From NCBI GenBank assembly GCA_900313405.1, contig OMQY01000195.1:1-17317 (forward strand): a DNA stretch of 17,317 bases. Reading direction: 5' to 3'. Shown here one piece after another: positions 1 through 7,007 of this stretch (its first letter is position 1; the number at the start of each line of letters is the position of its first letter). The notes below the pieces were generated by a model that was given only the letters and a program-made list of their open reading frames with translations, did no database searches and was not told the DNA's origin. The position numbers and the translations under genes were made by a program. The stretch comes from an uncultured Eubacteriales bacterium. GTDB lineage: Bacteria > Bacillota_A > Clostridia > Saccharofermentanales > Saccharofermentanaceae.

Positions 1-1
1 C

Positions 2-1501
2 ATAGTCGATGCCGCTCAAGGTGTTGAAGCTCAGACACTCGCCAATGTTTATCTGGCAGTAGACGCCGACCTCGAAGTACTGCCGGTCATCAACAAGATC
101 GACCTGCCGTCAGCGAGACCCGAAGAAGTGCGTCAGGAGATCGAGGATGACATCGGCATCGATGCATCCTACGCGCCGCTGATATCCGCCAAGAATGATG
201 TCGGCATAGATGAGGTGCTCGAAAGTATCATCAAGTACCTACCCGCACCGACCGGCGCCGAGGACAAGCCCCTCCGCGCCCTGATCTTCGACTCCAAGTA
301 TGATCCCTACAAAGGCGTCATAGTAAGCGTCCGCGTCAAGGAAGGCCGCGTAAAGTTCGGCGACAAGATCCGCATGATGCACACCGGCAAGGAGTTTGTC
401 ATCACAGAATTGGGCTACTTCCATCCCGGCGAATATGTCCCGTCCGAATCACTCGAGACAGGTGAAGTCGGCTACATCTGCGCCTCCATCAAGAATGTAC
501 GCGACACAGCCCCGGGCGACACCGTCACACTCGCAGACGAGCCCGCGGACGAGCCGCTCATCGGCTACAAGGGCATCCAGCAGATGGTCTTCTGCGGGAT
601 CTATCCGGTCGACGGCGCCCGCTACGGCGATCTCCGTGATGCCCTCGAGAAGCTCCGTCTCAACGACGCCGCTCTCTCCTTCGAGGCAGAGACATCGGCA
701 GCATTGGGCTTCGGCTTCCGCTGCGGCTTTCTGGGCCGCCTTCACTACGAAGTCATCCAAGAGCGACTCGAGCGCGAGTTCAATCTCGACCTGATATCGA
801 CGGCCCCGTCCGTTATCTACAAAGTCTACAAGACAGACGGCACATGCGTACGTGTCGACAACCCGACCAACATGCCCGACCCGTCTGAGATCGATTATAT
901 GGAAGAGCCGATGGTCAATGCGACGATAATGCTGCCCAAAGATTATGTCGGCAACATCATGGAATTGTGCCAGGACCGCCGCGGCGAATACAAGGACATG
1001 AAGTACCTTGACGATAAGCGCGTAATGCTCCACTACCGGATGCCGCTGAATGAGATAATATACGACTTTTTCGATGCGTTAAAATCCAGGACACGCGGCT
1101 ATGCTTCGCTCGACTACGAGATGGCAGGCTACGACAGGAGCAAGCTGGTCAAGCTCGACATCCTCTTAAACGGTGATCCCGTCGATGCGCTCTCATTCAT
1201 CGTCCATGCCGACAAGGCCTACGCCCGCGGCCGCCGCATGGCAGAGAAGCTCAAAGAGAACATCCCGAGGCAGCAGTTCGAAGTGCCCGTCCAGGCCTGC
1301 ATAGGCGGCAAGGTCATCGCACGTGAGACGATCCGCGCCTATCGCAAGGACGTTCTGGCCAAGTGCTACGGCGGTGACATCACCCGTAAGAAGAAGCTCC
1401 TCGAGAAGCAGAAAGAAGGAAAGAAACGCATGCGCCAGGTAGGCTCCGTCTCAGTCCCTCAGGAAGCTTTCATGAGTGTTCTTAAACTCGACGAAGAATA
1501 A
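2..1501 (+). CDS. lepA: Elongation factor 4 (LepA), 5'-truncated by window edge
   Basis: Translational GTPase that binds ribosomes and is proposed to back-translocate or remodel stalled or initiating ribosomes. Reading frame 2 is open from the first base and begins with [17 protein letters not shown], the stretch just after the G3 (DTPGH) motif in this family, so about 100 N-terminal residues including the P-loop lie outside the window. The G4 motif NKID is at visible residues 31-34 and the G5-like SAK at 62-64. EF-Tu domain 2-like and EF-G domain III/V-like regions follow ([12 protein letters not shown], then [12 protein letters not shown]). The LepA-specific C-terminal domain ends in [15 protein letters not shown]. 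The GTG at 128 is an internal valine, not the start. The visible 499 residues plus about 100 match the family length of about 600. No terminator is seen downstream. Confidence 0.97.
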   Translation: MVDAAQGVEAQTLANVYLAVDADLEVLPVINKIDLPSARPEEVRQEIEDDIGIDASYAPLISAKNDVGIDEVLESIIKYLPAPTGAEDKPLRALIFDSKYDPYKGVIVSVRVKEGRVKFGDKIRMMHTGKEFVITELGYFHPGEYVPSESLETGEVGYICASIKNVRDTAPGDTVTLADEPADEPLIGYKGIQQMVFCGIYPVDGARYGDLRDALEKLRLNDAALSFEAETSAALGFGFRCGFLGRLHYEVIQERLEREFNLDLISTAPSVIYKVYKTDGTCVRVDNPTNMPDPSEIDYMEEPMVNATIMLPKDYVGNIMELCQDRRGEYKDMKYLDDKRVMLHYRMPLNEIIYDFFDALKSRTRGYASLDYEMAGYDRSKLVKLDILLNGDPVDALSFIVHADKAYARGRRMAEKLKENIPRQQFEVPVQACIGGKVIARETIRAYRKDVLAKCYGGDITRKKKLLEKQKEGKKRMRQVGSVSVPQEAFMSVLKLDEE

Positions 1502-1507
1502 TATAAT
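1479..1507 (+). promoter_or_regulatory. Possible promoter for the lipoprotein gene, overlapping the lepA stop
   Basis: A perfect TATAAT at 1502-1507 directly follows the lepA stop codon. A weak -35 (TTCTTA, 1479-1484) sits 17 bp upstream inside lepA. Transcription would start near 1514, giving a leader of about 36 nt before the ATG at 1550. The -10 is seen directly; the weak -35 keeps this tentative, and read-through from lepA is possible. Confidence 0.45.
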
Positions 1508-1549
1508 AGATATCAGTGAACCGATACTTAAAGGGAGGTAGCAGTACAA

Positions 1550-1939
1550 ATGAAAATGCGCAAGACAATCGCAGTCATCCTTACAGCCTTTATGCTGACA
1601 GCCGTCATGGCCGCCTGCAGCAAGGACTCATCCGACGACACAACGGCAGCTCCGGAGGCAGTCGATACCGTGAATGAGAACCCTGTCGAGACAGAGACCG
1701 AGAGCACATTTGTCGAGCCGGCAGTTGCCTTCAACCACGATGCATACTCTGAGTTCGCCGAGCCCGTCTACTACGATGTCACAGCCGACGCTCCCGCCTA
1801 CGCCGACGTCGGACTCAACAGCATCGCCATGACATACGTTCAGGGCTCCATGGTCATGGGCGTCGCCACAGACGGCTACTACATCGTCCTCGACAGCGGC
1901 TACGTAGTCGACGGTCAGTATCTGGAAGCCGTGGAGTAA
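1550..1939 (+). CDS. Small secreted lipoprotein with C-terminal SH3-like domain
   Basis: 129 residues. The N-terminus is a lipoprotein signal peptide: MKMRK, a hydrophobic stretch at about 7-19, and a lipobox-like VMAAC with Cys23 as the likely acylated residue. A Ser/Asp/Thr/Glu-rich linker (about 24-60) follows. The last 55 residues (from about YYDVTADAPAY) alternate beta-like segments and end in GYYIVLDSGYVVDGQYLEAV, the pattern of bacterial SH3 domains, which often bind peptidoglycan or peptides. The ribosome site AAGGGAGGT (1531-1539) lies 10 nt before the ATG and supports this start. The protein is probably tethered to the outer face of the membrane. Its function is unknown. The SH3 call rests on pattern recognition and is less certain than the lipoprotein call. 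Confidence 0.85.
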   Translation: MKMRKTIAVILTAFMLTAVMAACSKDSSDDTTAAPEAVDTVNENPVETETESTFVEPAVAFNHDAYSEFAEPVYYDVTADAPAYADVGLNSIAMTYVQGSMVMGVATDGYYIVLDSGYVVDGQYLEAVE

Positions 1940-1945
1940 ATAATC

Positions 1946-1954
1946 TGCTATAAT
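1946..1954 (+). promoter_or_regulatory. Extended -10 promoter for tRNA-Leu
   Basis: TGC-TATAAT (1946-1954) combines an extended -10 TG with a perfect -10 hexamer. No good -35 is visible, as expected for extended -10 promoters. The predicted start near 1961 is about 36 nt before the mature tRNA 5' end, so the precursor has a short leader. Confidence 0.6.
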
Positions 1955-1961
1955 ACGATCT

Positions 1962-1991
1962 GCCGCCGATCTCAAGGTCGAGACGGGCGGC
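1962..1991 (+). other. Hairpin in the tRNA 5' leader
   Basis: GCCGCC (1962-1967) can pair with GGCGGC (1986-1991), and TCTC (1970-1973) with GAGA (1980-1983) inside it. The hairpin lies between the tRNA promoter and the tRNA 5' end. It could help present the precursor to RNase P, or be what is left of a terminator for the lipoprotein gene, although no T-run follows. Confidence 0.4.
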
Positions 1992-1996
1992 GCCAC

Positions 1997-2080
<84 letters not shown>

Positions 2081-2085
2081 TATCG

Positions 2086-2127
2086 CCCCCGCTTCGGGCT
2101 TGATGCCCCGACGCGGGGGTGTTGTTT
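2086..2127 (+). terminator. Intrinsic terminator after tRNA-Leu
   Basis: CCCCCGC (2086-2092) pairs perfectly with GCGGGGG (2113-2119). An inner stem TCGGGC/GCCC(C)GA extends it. A T-rich tail (TGTTGTTT) follows at 2120-2127. It lies directly downstream of the tRNA CCA end. Confidence 0.8.
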
Positions 2128-2143
2128 ATGGCGCAGAGTCGTC

Positions 2144-2171
2144 TGCACACAAGGAACTTATAAGGTATAAT
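2144..2171 (+). promoter_or_regulatory. Promoter giving a probably leaderless methyltransferase mRNA
   Basis: A perfect TATAAT lies at 2166-2171, with TGCACA (4 of 6 matches to TTGACA) 16 bp upstream at 2144-2149. The -10 ends only 7 nt before the ATG at 2179, so the transcript would begin at or next to the start codon. No Shine-Dalgarno sequence is positioned for this ATG. Confidence 0.6.
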
Positions 2172-2178
2172 CATTTCT

Positions 2179-3033
2179 ATGAATATAATCGAGATCAAGG
2201 ACATTTATGCGGCGGAGCTGGATGTTTTCGCCAGGCTGAGCGAGGCGCAGCTTTACAGGTATTATGACCCGGAGCCCGGCATCATCCTGGTGGAGACGGC
2301 GTATGTGATATTGCGCGCACTCGAGGCCGGGTATGAGCCGCTCTCGATGCTCGTGGAGACGTCGAGGATGGAAGTCGAGGCAGGGCCTGTGATGGAGAAG
2401 ATCAGGCAGCTGTGGGGTGATGCAAAGCTCAACGATATGCCGATCTATACGGCGGAGCGCGAGGTGGTCATGGACCTGACAGGCTATAATCTCGTTCGAG
2501 GACTTTGGATGACGCTGAGGCGGAAGACTGAAGCGCCGATCGATGATTTCATCAGGGACAAGAAGAGGATCACACTGCTTTACGATGTCGTCAATCCCAC
2601 GAATGTCGGGGCGATCATAAGGTCGGCTGCGGCACTCGGGATGGAGGGCGCGCTTCTTACTCATTCGACGGTCGACCCGCTTAACAGAAGGTCGGCGAGG
2701 GTCAGTATGGGAAGCGTTTTCCAGTTGCCGTGGACCAAGGCCGGCAGGCAGGAGTCAGAGGGTGACACACTCATAAGGATACTTCGCGAGCAAGGCTATA
2801 AGACAGTGGCGATGGCGCTCACGGAGGATTCGACATCGATCGATAATTCGGAGATCCGGAGCAGCAGTAAACTCGCAGTCGTACTCGGAACGGAGGGGAC
2901 GGGTCTGCCGGATGAAGTGATCGTCGCTTGCGATTACCGCGTCATGATCCCTATGTATAACGGCGTCGATTCGCTCAATGTCGCGGCGGCCAGCGCGATC
3001 AGCTTCTGGGAACTTAATAAGCCCGGGAGCTGA
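2179..3033 (+). CDS. TrmH/SpoU-family RNA 2'-O-methyltransferase
   Basis: SAM-dependent enzyme of the SPOUT class that methylates a ribose 2'-OH in rRNA or tRNA. 284 residues: an N-terminal substrate-recognition part (about 1-120) and a C-terminal trefoil-knot catalytic domain with all three SpoU motifs. Motif 1 is NPTNVGAIIRSAAALG (139-154, with the conserved Asn and Arg), motif 2 is VLGTEGTGLPDEV (235-247), and motif 3 is IPMYNGVDSLNVAAASAI (257-274). Length and two-part layout suit the TrmH/RlmB/TsnR type rather than the short TrmL type. The exact nucleotide target cannot be read from the sequence. The gene sits just after tRNA-Leu but behind that tRNA's terminator and has its own promoter. 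The ATG at 2179 lacks a ribosome site, consistent with a leaderless message. Confidence 0.92.
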   Translation: MNIIEIKDIYAAELDVFARLSEAQLYRYYDPEPGIILVETAYVILRALEAGYEPLSMLVETSRMEVEAGPVMEKIRQLWGDAKLNDMPIYTAEREVVMDLTGYNLVRGLWMTLRRKTEAPIDDFIRDKKRITLLYDVVNPTNVGAIIRSAAALGMEGALLTHSTVDPLNRRSARVSMGSVFQLPWTKAGRQESEGDTLIRILREQGYKTVAMALTEDSTSIDNSEIRSSSKLAVVLGTEGTGLPDEVIVACDYRVMIPMYNGVDSLNVAAASAISFWELNKPGS

Positions 3034-3062
3034 ATAAGTCAAGGAACTGAACAGGTCATTAT

Positions 3063-3091
3063 TTGTCTATGGTATATACACTTGTTATAAT
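3063..3091 (+). promoter_or_regulatory. Promoter for the GG-leader protein / surface protein unit
   Basis: TTGTCT (3063-3068) and a perfect TATAAT (3086-3091) are separated by the optimal 17 bp. The predicted start near 3098 gives a leader of about 27 nt carrying GGGGGAGA (3111-3118) before the ATG at 3125. This also rules out an in-frame upstream ATG at 3092, which would fall upstream of the transcript start. Confidence 0.75.
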
Positions 3092-3124
3092 GTGGTTACT
3101 ATATGTTTTTGGGGGAGATATGAT

Positions 3125-3397
3125 ATGGATAAAGATATCAGAGAGATCTCGATCGAAGAGCTGGATAAGGTTACCGGCGGCAATTATGAAGGGCCGATCA
3201 CTTATGACATGATCGACGAGAAGGCTAAGCTCCTGGATTGGATACGCGATACGTACGGGCTCGAGGATGCTGCATGTGCTGCAGGCGGATTCTATTGGGA
3301 TGACGAAGCCACAAGGATCTTCCGCGAGCGCGGAGGCGCAGCGTGGGGTGAGTATGTTAAGGCCCATTACGACCCTAACTGCGGCCTGAACAGATAA
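3125..3397 (+). CDS. Small protein with bacteriocin-type double-glycine leader
   Basis: 90 residues. The first 17 read MDKDIREISIEELDKVTGG without the final GG, and with it give a double-glycine leader: an acidic amphipathic stretch with the ELxxVTGG pattern cleaved by C39 peptidase-ABC exporters. If cleaved after GG, the product is a 71-residue acidic, aromatic-rich peptide with two Cys (in AACAAGG and NCGLN). This is larger than most class II bacteriocins but within the range of GG-leader secreted proteins. The ATG at 3125 has GGGGGAGA 6 nt upstream. The stop lies 25 nt before the surface-protein gene, so the two are probably co-transcribed. No C39 peptidase, immunity or RiPP-modifying gene is recognisable in the window. 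The leader is clear; the activity (bacteriocin, signal or surface partner) is unknown. Confidence 0.78.
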   Translation: MDKDIREISIEELDKVTGGNYEGPITYDMIDEKAKLLDWIRDTYGLEDAACAAGGFYWDDEATRIFRERGGAAWGEYVKAHYDPNCGLNR

Positions 3398-3422
3398 TTA
3401 CGCGATAAAGAAGGGATAGATA

Positions 3423-5930
3423 ATGAGACGTTTATCAAGTCTATTGGTAATCGCGGTTACTGCGGCCTGTTTGCTGCCTTTTGTCGGTACCGCGAGAGTG
3501 GAGGCGGCAAAGGGTGTCGCTATCAACAGCACGAATTTTCCGGACCCCAACTTCAGAGCGATCGTGGCGTCCGCTACTTATGATAAGGATCAGGACGGGT
3601 ATATCTCCGACTACGAGGGCACGCATGTCAACAACATGCACTGTGAGAACAGCAATATCTATTCGTTAAAGGGTATCGAGTTTTTTCCCGGGATCACGGG
3701 TCTGTGGTGCCTGAATAATAATATCTCGAGCTGGGACCTGTCCCGGAATACCAACCTCGTGGGCATATGGTGTTCCAAGAATCCTTTTACCGAACTTGAT
3801 TTTACCGGGCTGCCGAATCTCGAGTGGGTCTACTGCTTCGAGTGCGATCTGCATTCGCTGAATGTGAGGAACAACCCAAAGCTCGCTTACCTTGAGTGTA
3901 ATTCCAATCCGAATCTGGGGTCGCTCGACTTATCTCAGAATCATCAGCTCGAAAATCTTTTCGCGAGTAAATGCGGGCTTACGTCCCTCGACGTGTCAGG
4001 TTGTCCGCTCATGTGTGAACTCAATGCCCAGGAGAACGATCTGAGGTCCATTGATCTGTCGCACAATCCCGAGATGCGAAGGCTCGACATCTGGGATAAC
4101 GAGAATCTCGGTAATATCGATGTCAGCAACATGCCCAAGCTCCAGCTGCTCAATGTCGGCAACATCAACTGCTCAAGGCTGGACGTGACGCATAATCCGG
4201 AACTGCAGGCGCTTTTCGCGAATTATAATGAGGAACTGAGAACGCTCGATCTGTCACAGAATCCCAAGCTCGCCGACTTAAGGCTCGAGTGTGACTGGAG
4301 ACTGACGTCGCTTGATATATCGCATAATCCGAAGCTCTACTATGTGCTGGCGTTCGGCCTGTTGGGGATACCGTCGCTCGATATCTCACACAACCCGCAC
4401 CTGCAGATAACATACAACAACGGCTTTGTTAATGATGAAACGCACCTCGGAAATGTGCATTCCTATAATATCGAACTGGGTGGGAGCGATGAGTATTTCG
4501 CCGACCTGTCGCATTGTCTGTGTGTTGATAACGGACGAGACATCATCGCGGGAAGCCGCCTCGGGACCATTGCGCCGGACAGCTTCATCGACACCAATGA
4601 CGGCCATTCTTCGTCCGAGCGGTTCGCGACCCGCGGAGAAGCGGTCCTTAAGCTCTACGAGAGCGCAGGCAGCCCCGCAGTACAGAGGAATTCCAGGTTC
4701 ACCGATGTGGCGGGAACCCGTTACGAGGCAGCTGTGGTCTGGGCCGAGACCTATAACATCTGCTTCGGTTATCCTATAACATGTTCTTATACTTTCTGCC
4801 CCGATGAGCTGATCAGCCGCGAGGACTTCGCGCTCATGGCTCACCGCGCGGCCCTCTATATCGGCGCCGGTACCGCACTTGACTACGGCAGGACTGACTG
4901 GTACGATGACGCACTCGATATCGACTACTACGGCTGGGGAGCCTTTACCTGGGCCATGCAGTTCGAAGTGCTCAAGCCGGTCGGCAACAAATGCTACCCT
5001 CACGGCAGAGTGACCCTTGCCGAGATGAATGCCGGCGTAAACAAGATCTCCAATCTCGATGAAGCCGCATCCTACTCCGACAGAGTGGGCGCCAACGGCC
5101 AGGGTATCGGCGCTTCGCCTGAGATCGTCACATACGCTGACGGAACGATCTCCGGAACAGAGCCGACGTTCAACTTTACTCCCGTCACCGAGCAGGGCAT
5201 CGGAGGCTTTGTAGAGCGGCTCTATACGGTAGCCCTCGGCCGCGCCTCGGATCCTGCAGGCAAGGCGGACTGGATCAACCGCGTAACAAATCAGGGATAC
5301 ACCGGCGCGGACGTAGCGGAAGGCTTCCTCTACTCCGACGAGTTCCTGAGCAAGAATATGAGTAACTCCCAGTTCCTCGACATCCTCTACGCCACTTTCT
5401 TCAACAGGGCCGCTGACACCGGCGGAAAGAACAACTGGCTCAACGCCATGGCAGCGGGAATGAGCAAGCGCGAAGTCATCCGCGGCTTCATCGACTCTAC
5501 CGAGTGGGCTAATCTCTGCCTGACGTACGGCATCCTGTCGGGAGGCAACGGTGTCCCGAACATCACGATCGAACCGTCGGATGAAGTCAGGGCGTTTGTC
5601 ACCAGGCTCTATTCGACGTGCCTCGGCCGCGACGGTGACCCATGGGGTATGAACGACTGGTCGAGTCAGCTCGCCAACATGAGGATCTCCGGCTCCGTAT
5701 GCGCGCACGGCTTCTTCTTCTCGGATGAGTTCATCGGTCAGAACCTGAGCAACGACGAATACGTCCTAAGGCTCTATCGCACGTTCATGAACCGTGAGCC
5801 TGACCCCGCGGGCTTTGCCGACTGGACCGGCAGGCTGGCGGCAGGCGCTTCCCGCGAGGACGTTTTCCAAGGCTTTGCAGGCTCTGCCGAATGGGCGCTT
5901 ATCTGTGCAGACTACGGGATAATCAAGTGA
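3423..5930 (+). CDS. Secreted surface protein: EF-hand, leucine-rich repeats, SLH-like segments, four DUF4214 units
   Basis: 835 residues. A signal peptide (1-28, hydrophobic core about 6-21, cleavage after VEA) is followed by a canonical EF-hand calcium loop (DKDQDGYISDYE, 54-65). About 11 leucine-rich repeats of 21-22 residues fill about 90-330, with the recurring core LxxLDLSxNP. A segment at about 400-545 resembles degenerate S-layer homology motifs: TRGEAVLKLYE, RFTDV, YEAAVVWAE, then FCPDELISREDFALMAHRA. The C-terminus has two tandem pairs of DUF4214 units (about 594-699 and 720-829), each with LYxxxLGRxxDPxGxxxW and GFxxSxEF patterns. No LPxTG sorting signal is present, so SLH-like attachment to cell-wall polymer is the likely anchor. 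LRRs suggest protein binding; the role of DUF4214 is not established. The start is supported by GAAGGGA (3409-3415). It is likely co-transcribed with the upstream GG-leader gene. Confidence 0.9.
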   Translation: MRRLSSLLVIAVTAACLLPFVGTARVEAAKGVAINSTNFPDPNFRAIVASATYDKDQDGYISDYEGTHVNNMHCENSNIYSLKGIEFFPGITGLWCLNNNISSWDLSRNTNLVGIWCSKNPFTELDFTGLPNLEWVYCFECDLHSLNVRNNPKLAYLECNSNPNLGSLDLSQNHQLENLFASKCGLTSLDVSGCPLMCELNAQENDLRSIDLSHNPEMRRLDIWDNENLGNIDVSNMPKLQLLNVGNINCSRLDVTHNPELQALFANYNEELRTLDLSQNPKLADLRLECDWRLTSLDISHNPKLYYVLAFGLLGIPSLDISHNPHLQITYNNGFVNDETHLGNVHSYNIELGGSDEYFADLSHCLCVDNGRDIIAGSRLGTIAPDSFIDTNDGHSSSERFATRGEAVLKLYESAGSPAVQRNSRFTDVAGTRYEAAVVWAETYNICFGYPITCSYTFCPDELISREDFALMAHRAALYIGAGTALDYGRTDWYDDALDIDYYGWGAFTWAMQFEVLKPVGNKCYPHGRVTLAEMNAGVNKISNLDEAASYSDRVGANGQGIGASPEIVTYADGTISGTEPTFNFTPVTEQGIGGFVERLYTVALGRASDPAGKADWINRVTNQGYTGADVAEGFLYSDEFLSKNMSNSQFLDILYATFFNRAADTGGKNNWLNAMAAGMSKREVIRGFIDSTEWANLCLTYGILSGGNGVPNITIEPSDEVRAFVTRLYSTCLGRDGDPWGMNDWSSQLANMRISGSVCAHGFFFSDEFIGQNLSNDEYVLRLYRTFMNREPDPAGFADWTGRLAAGASREDVFQGFAGSAEWALICADYGIIK

Positions 5931-5948
5931 GACTATTGCAGATCTTTA

Positions 5949-6044
5949 TTTACCTGAATTGTTAACCACCGTGGGTAAGGGAGCGGGTAAAAACCCGCGA
6001 ATTTACCCGAATTGTTAACCACCGTGGGTAAGGGGGCGGGTAAA
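5949..6044. repeat. Tandem pair of 43-bp palindromic repeats between convergent genes
   Basis: Copy 1 (5949-5991) and copy 2 (6002-6044) are identical at 41 of 43 positions, differing at the 7th and 34th base. Each copy is self-complementary: the ends TTTACCCG and CGGGTAAA pair (8 bp in copy 2, one wobble in copy 1), and TTAACCAC pairs with GTGGGTAA inside with one mismatch. The 10-bp spacer forms a further hairpin, GCGGGT/ACCCGC (5983-5988/5993-5998). Placement in the 122-nt gap between two converging genes suggests a REP/BIME-like element or a bidirectional transcription block. The T-runs are too short for a classical terminator. Confidence 0.85.
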
Positions 6045-6052
6045 TCCGCCGC

Positions 6053-6901
6053 TCACGCACGGTGCAGCTTCCGGTATTCGCGCGGCGAGAAGCCGGTCAT
6101 GTTCTTGAAGACGCGGTTGAATGTCGTGGTGGACTGAAAGCCTGAATTATAGGCGCATTCGGTGATGCTCAGGTCTTCGTCGGCCAGCAGCCGGATCGCC
6201 GTACGAACGCGCACGGCCGACAGATACGAAGGAAATGACGTCTGCATATATCTCGCGAAAAGCCTCGAGAAATAGTGCCTGCTGAGCCCCGCGGCCTCGG
6301 CGACTTCTGCCTCTGTCAGGTCCTCGGCGGAGTGCTCGGCGATATAATTGCATATCGTCCTGATGAGCCCCCAGGCCTGAGAGGTCACGTGCCCGGTCGA
6401 GAACTGCTCTTTCTGCTCTCTTACGACATATTCGCCGATCAGAAGGATTATCTCGCCGGCAATGAGCTTGCACCTGGATTCGCTCAGCTGCTCGTGCCTT
6501 TTGTACTCTTCCTCGATAAGCCTGATCTTACAGGCGATCGCATCGGTGAGCTCGGGCTCGCTGTCGGCCCTTATTATGTGGCACCCGGTCATCAGGCGCG
6601 ATATCGATATCAGGTCAGTGTTGTTCTCGAGCATGTGCGGGATGAATTGGATGAACAGATTGCCGCCCTTCGGGATCGAGATGATCTCATGGATCTCGCG
6701 CGGCCAAACGAGGAGAATGTCCCCCTTTTTTGCCCTGTATTCGACGTCGCCTATCATGTAGCGGCAGCCGTCCTTTAAGACGACCGTGAACTCGGCGGAA
6801 TTATGCCAGTGAGCGGGGTAGCGGCAGGGGGCATTCTCGTGTGTGACCGAGATCCCGCTCATGGCTTCGTATGCGATTATCTCACGTGTATCGTTCTTCA
6901 T
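6053..6901 (-). CDS. AraC-family transcriptional regulator with N-terminal cupin sensor
   Basis: 282 residues from the ATG at 6901. The N-terminal cupin-like sensor (about 15-100) carries PAHWHNSAEF, with His31, His33 and Glu37, and a further His71 in WPREIHE. These are the usual effector- or metal-site positions. The C-terminal double helix-turn-helix covers about 180-280: HTH1 around LTEAEVAEAAGLSRHYFSRLF, HTH2 around SITECAYNSGFQSTTTFNRVFK, and the AraC signature end GFSPREYRK. An upstream in-frame TTG (6928) is rejected because it lies upstream of the -10 box. The gene diverges from the aldehyde-reductase operon, which it probably controls. No Shine-Dalgarno sequence precedes the ATG, consistent with a leaderless mRNA. 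The effector is unknown; an aldehyde or sugar is plausible from the neighbours. Confidence 0.93.
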   Translation of the reverse strand: MKNDTREIIAYEAMSGISVTHENAPCRYPAHWHNSAEFTVVLKDGCRYMIGDVEYRAKKGDILLVWPREIHEIISIPKGGNLFIQFIPHMLENNTDLISISRLMTGCHIIRADSEPELTDAIACKIRLIEEEYKRHEQLSESRCKLIAGEIILLIGEYVVREQKEQFSTGHVTSQAWGLIRTICNYIAEHSAEDLTEAEVAEAAGLSRHYFSRLFARYMQTSFPSYLSAVRVRTAIRLLADEDLSITECAYNSGFQSTTTFNRVFKNMTGFSPREYRKLHRA

Positions 6902-6907
6902 GACTTG

Positions 6908-6935
6908 AATATAGCAAAAAATGGGCAAAATTCAA
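6908..6935 (-). promoter_or_regulatory. Promoter of the AraC-type regulator gene (leaderless layout)
   Basis: On the minus strand, TTGAAT (6935-6930) and TATATT (6913-6908) are separated by 16 bp. Only 6 nt lie between the -10 and the ATG at 6901, so transcription should start at about the A of the start codon. Confidence 0.65.
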
Positions 6936-6942
6936 TAATATT

Positions 6943-6983
6943 GTTCTGTTAAGCAAAGCACCGTTCTAATAGAATAATAATAT
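6943..6983 (+). promoter_or_regulatory. Candidate AraC-type operator and promoter of the reductase operon
   Basis: GTTCT occurs at 6943 and again at 6963, a 20-bp offset that puts both copies on the same DNA face, as in many AraC-family direct-repeat sites. Possible -10 hexamers are TAGAAT (6970-6975) and TAATAT (6978-6983). No good -35 is present, which fits an activator-dependent promoter. The operator assignment is an inference from spacing and position. Confidence 0.4.
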
Positions 6984-7007
6984 CGACTACTACTCAGGGA
7001 GGCGTCT

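Noticed and set aside
3092..3124. Extension of the GG-leader protein to the ATG at 3092
   Set aside because: It directly abuts the TATAAT box, lies upstream of the predicted transcript start, and lacks the ribosome site seen before 3125.
4386..5708. Long minus-strand open frame of 440 codons opposite the surface-protein gene
   Set aside because: The plus strand has a signal peptide, LRR, SLH-like and DUF4214 patterns in frame. The antisense frame has no recognisable domain or ribosome site.
5949..6044. CRISPR array
   Set aside because: Only two copies, a 10-bp spacer, strong internal palindromes and no cas genes.
6902..6928. Extension of the AraC-type regulator to the TTG at 6928
   Set aside because: The predicted -10 (6908-6913) lies between that TTG and the ATG at 6901, so the TTG would not be transcribed, and no ribosome site precedes it.
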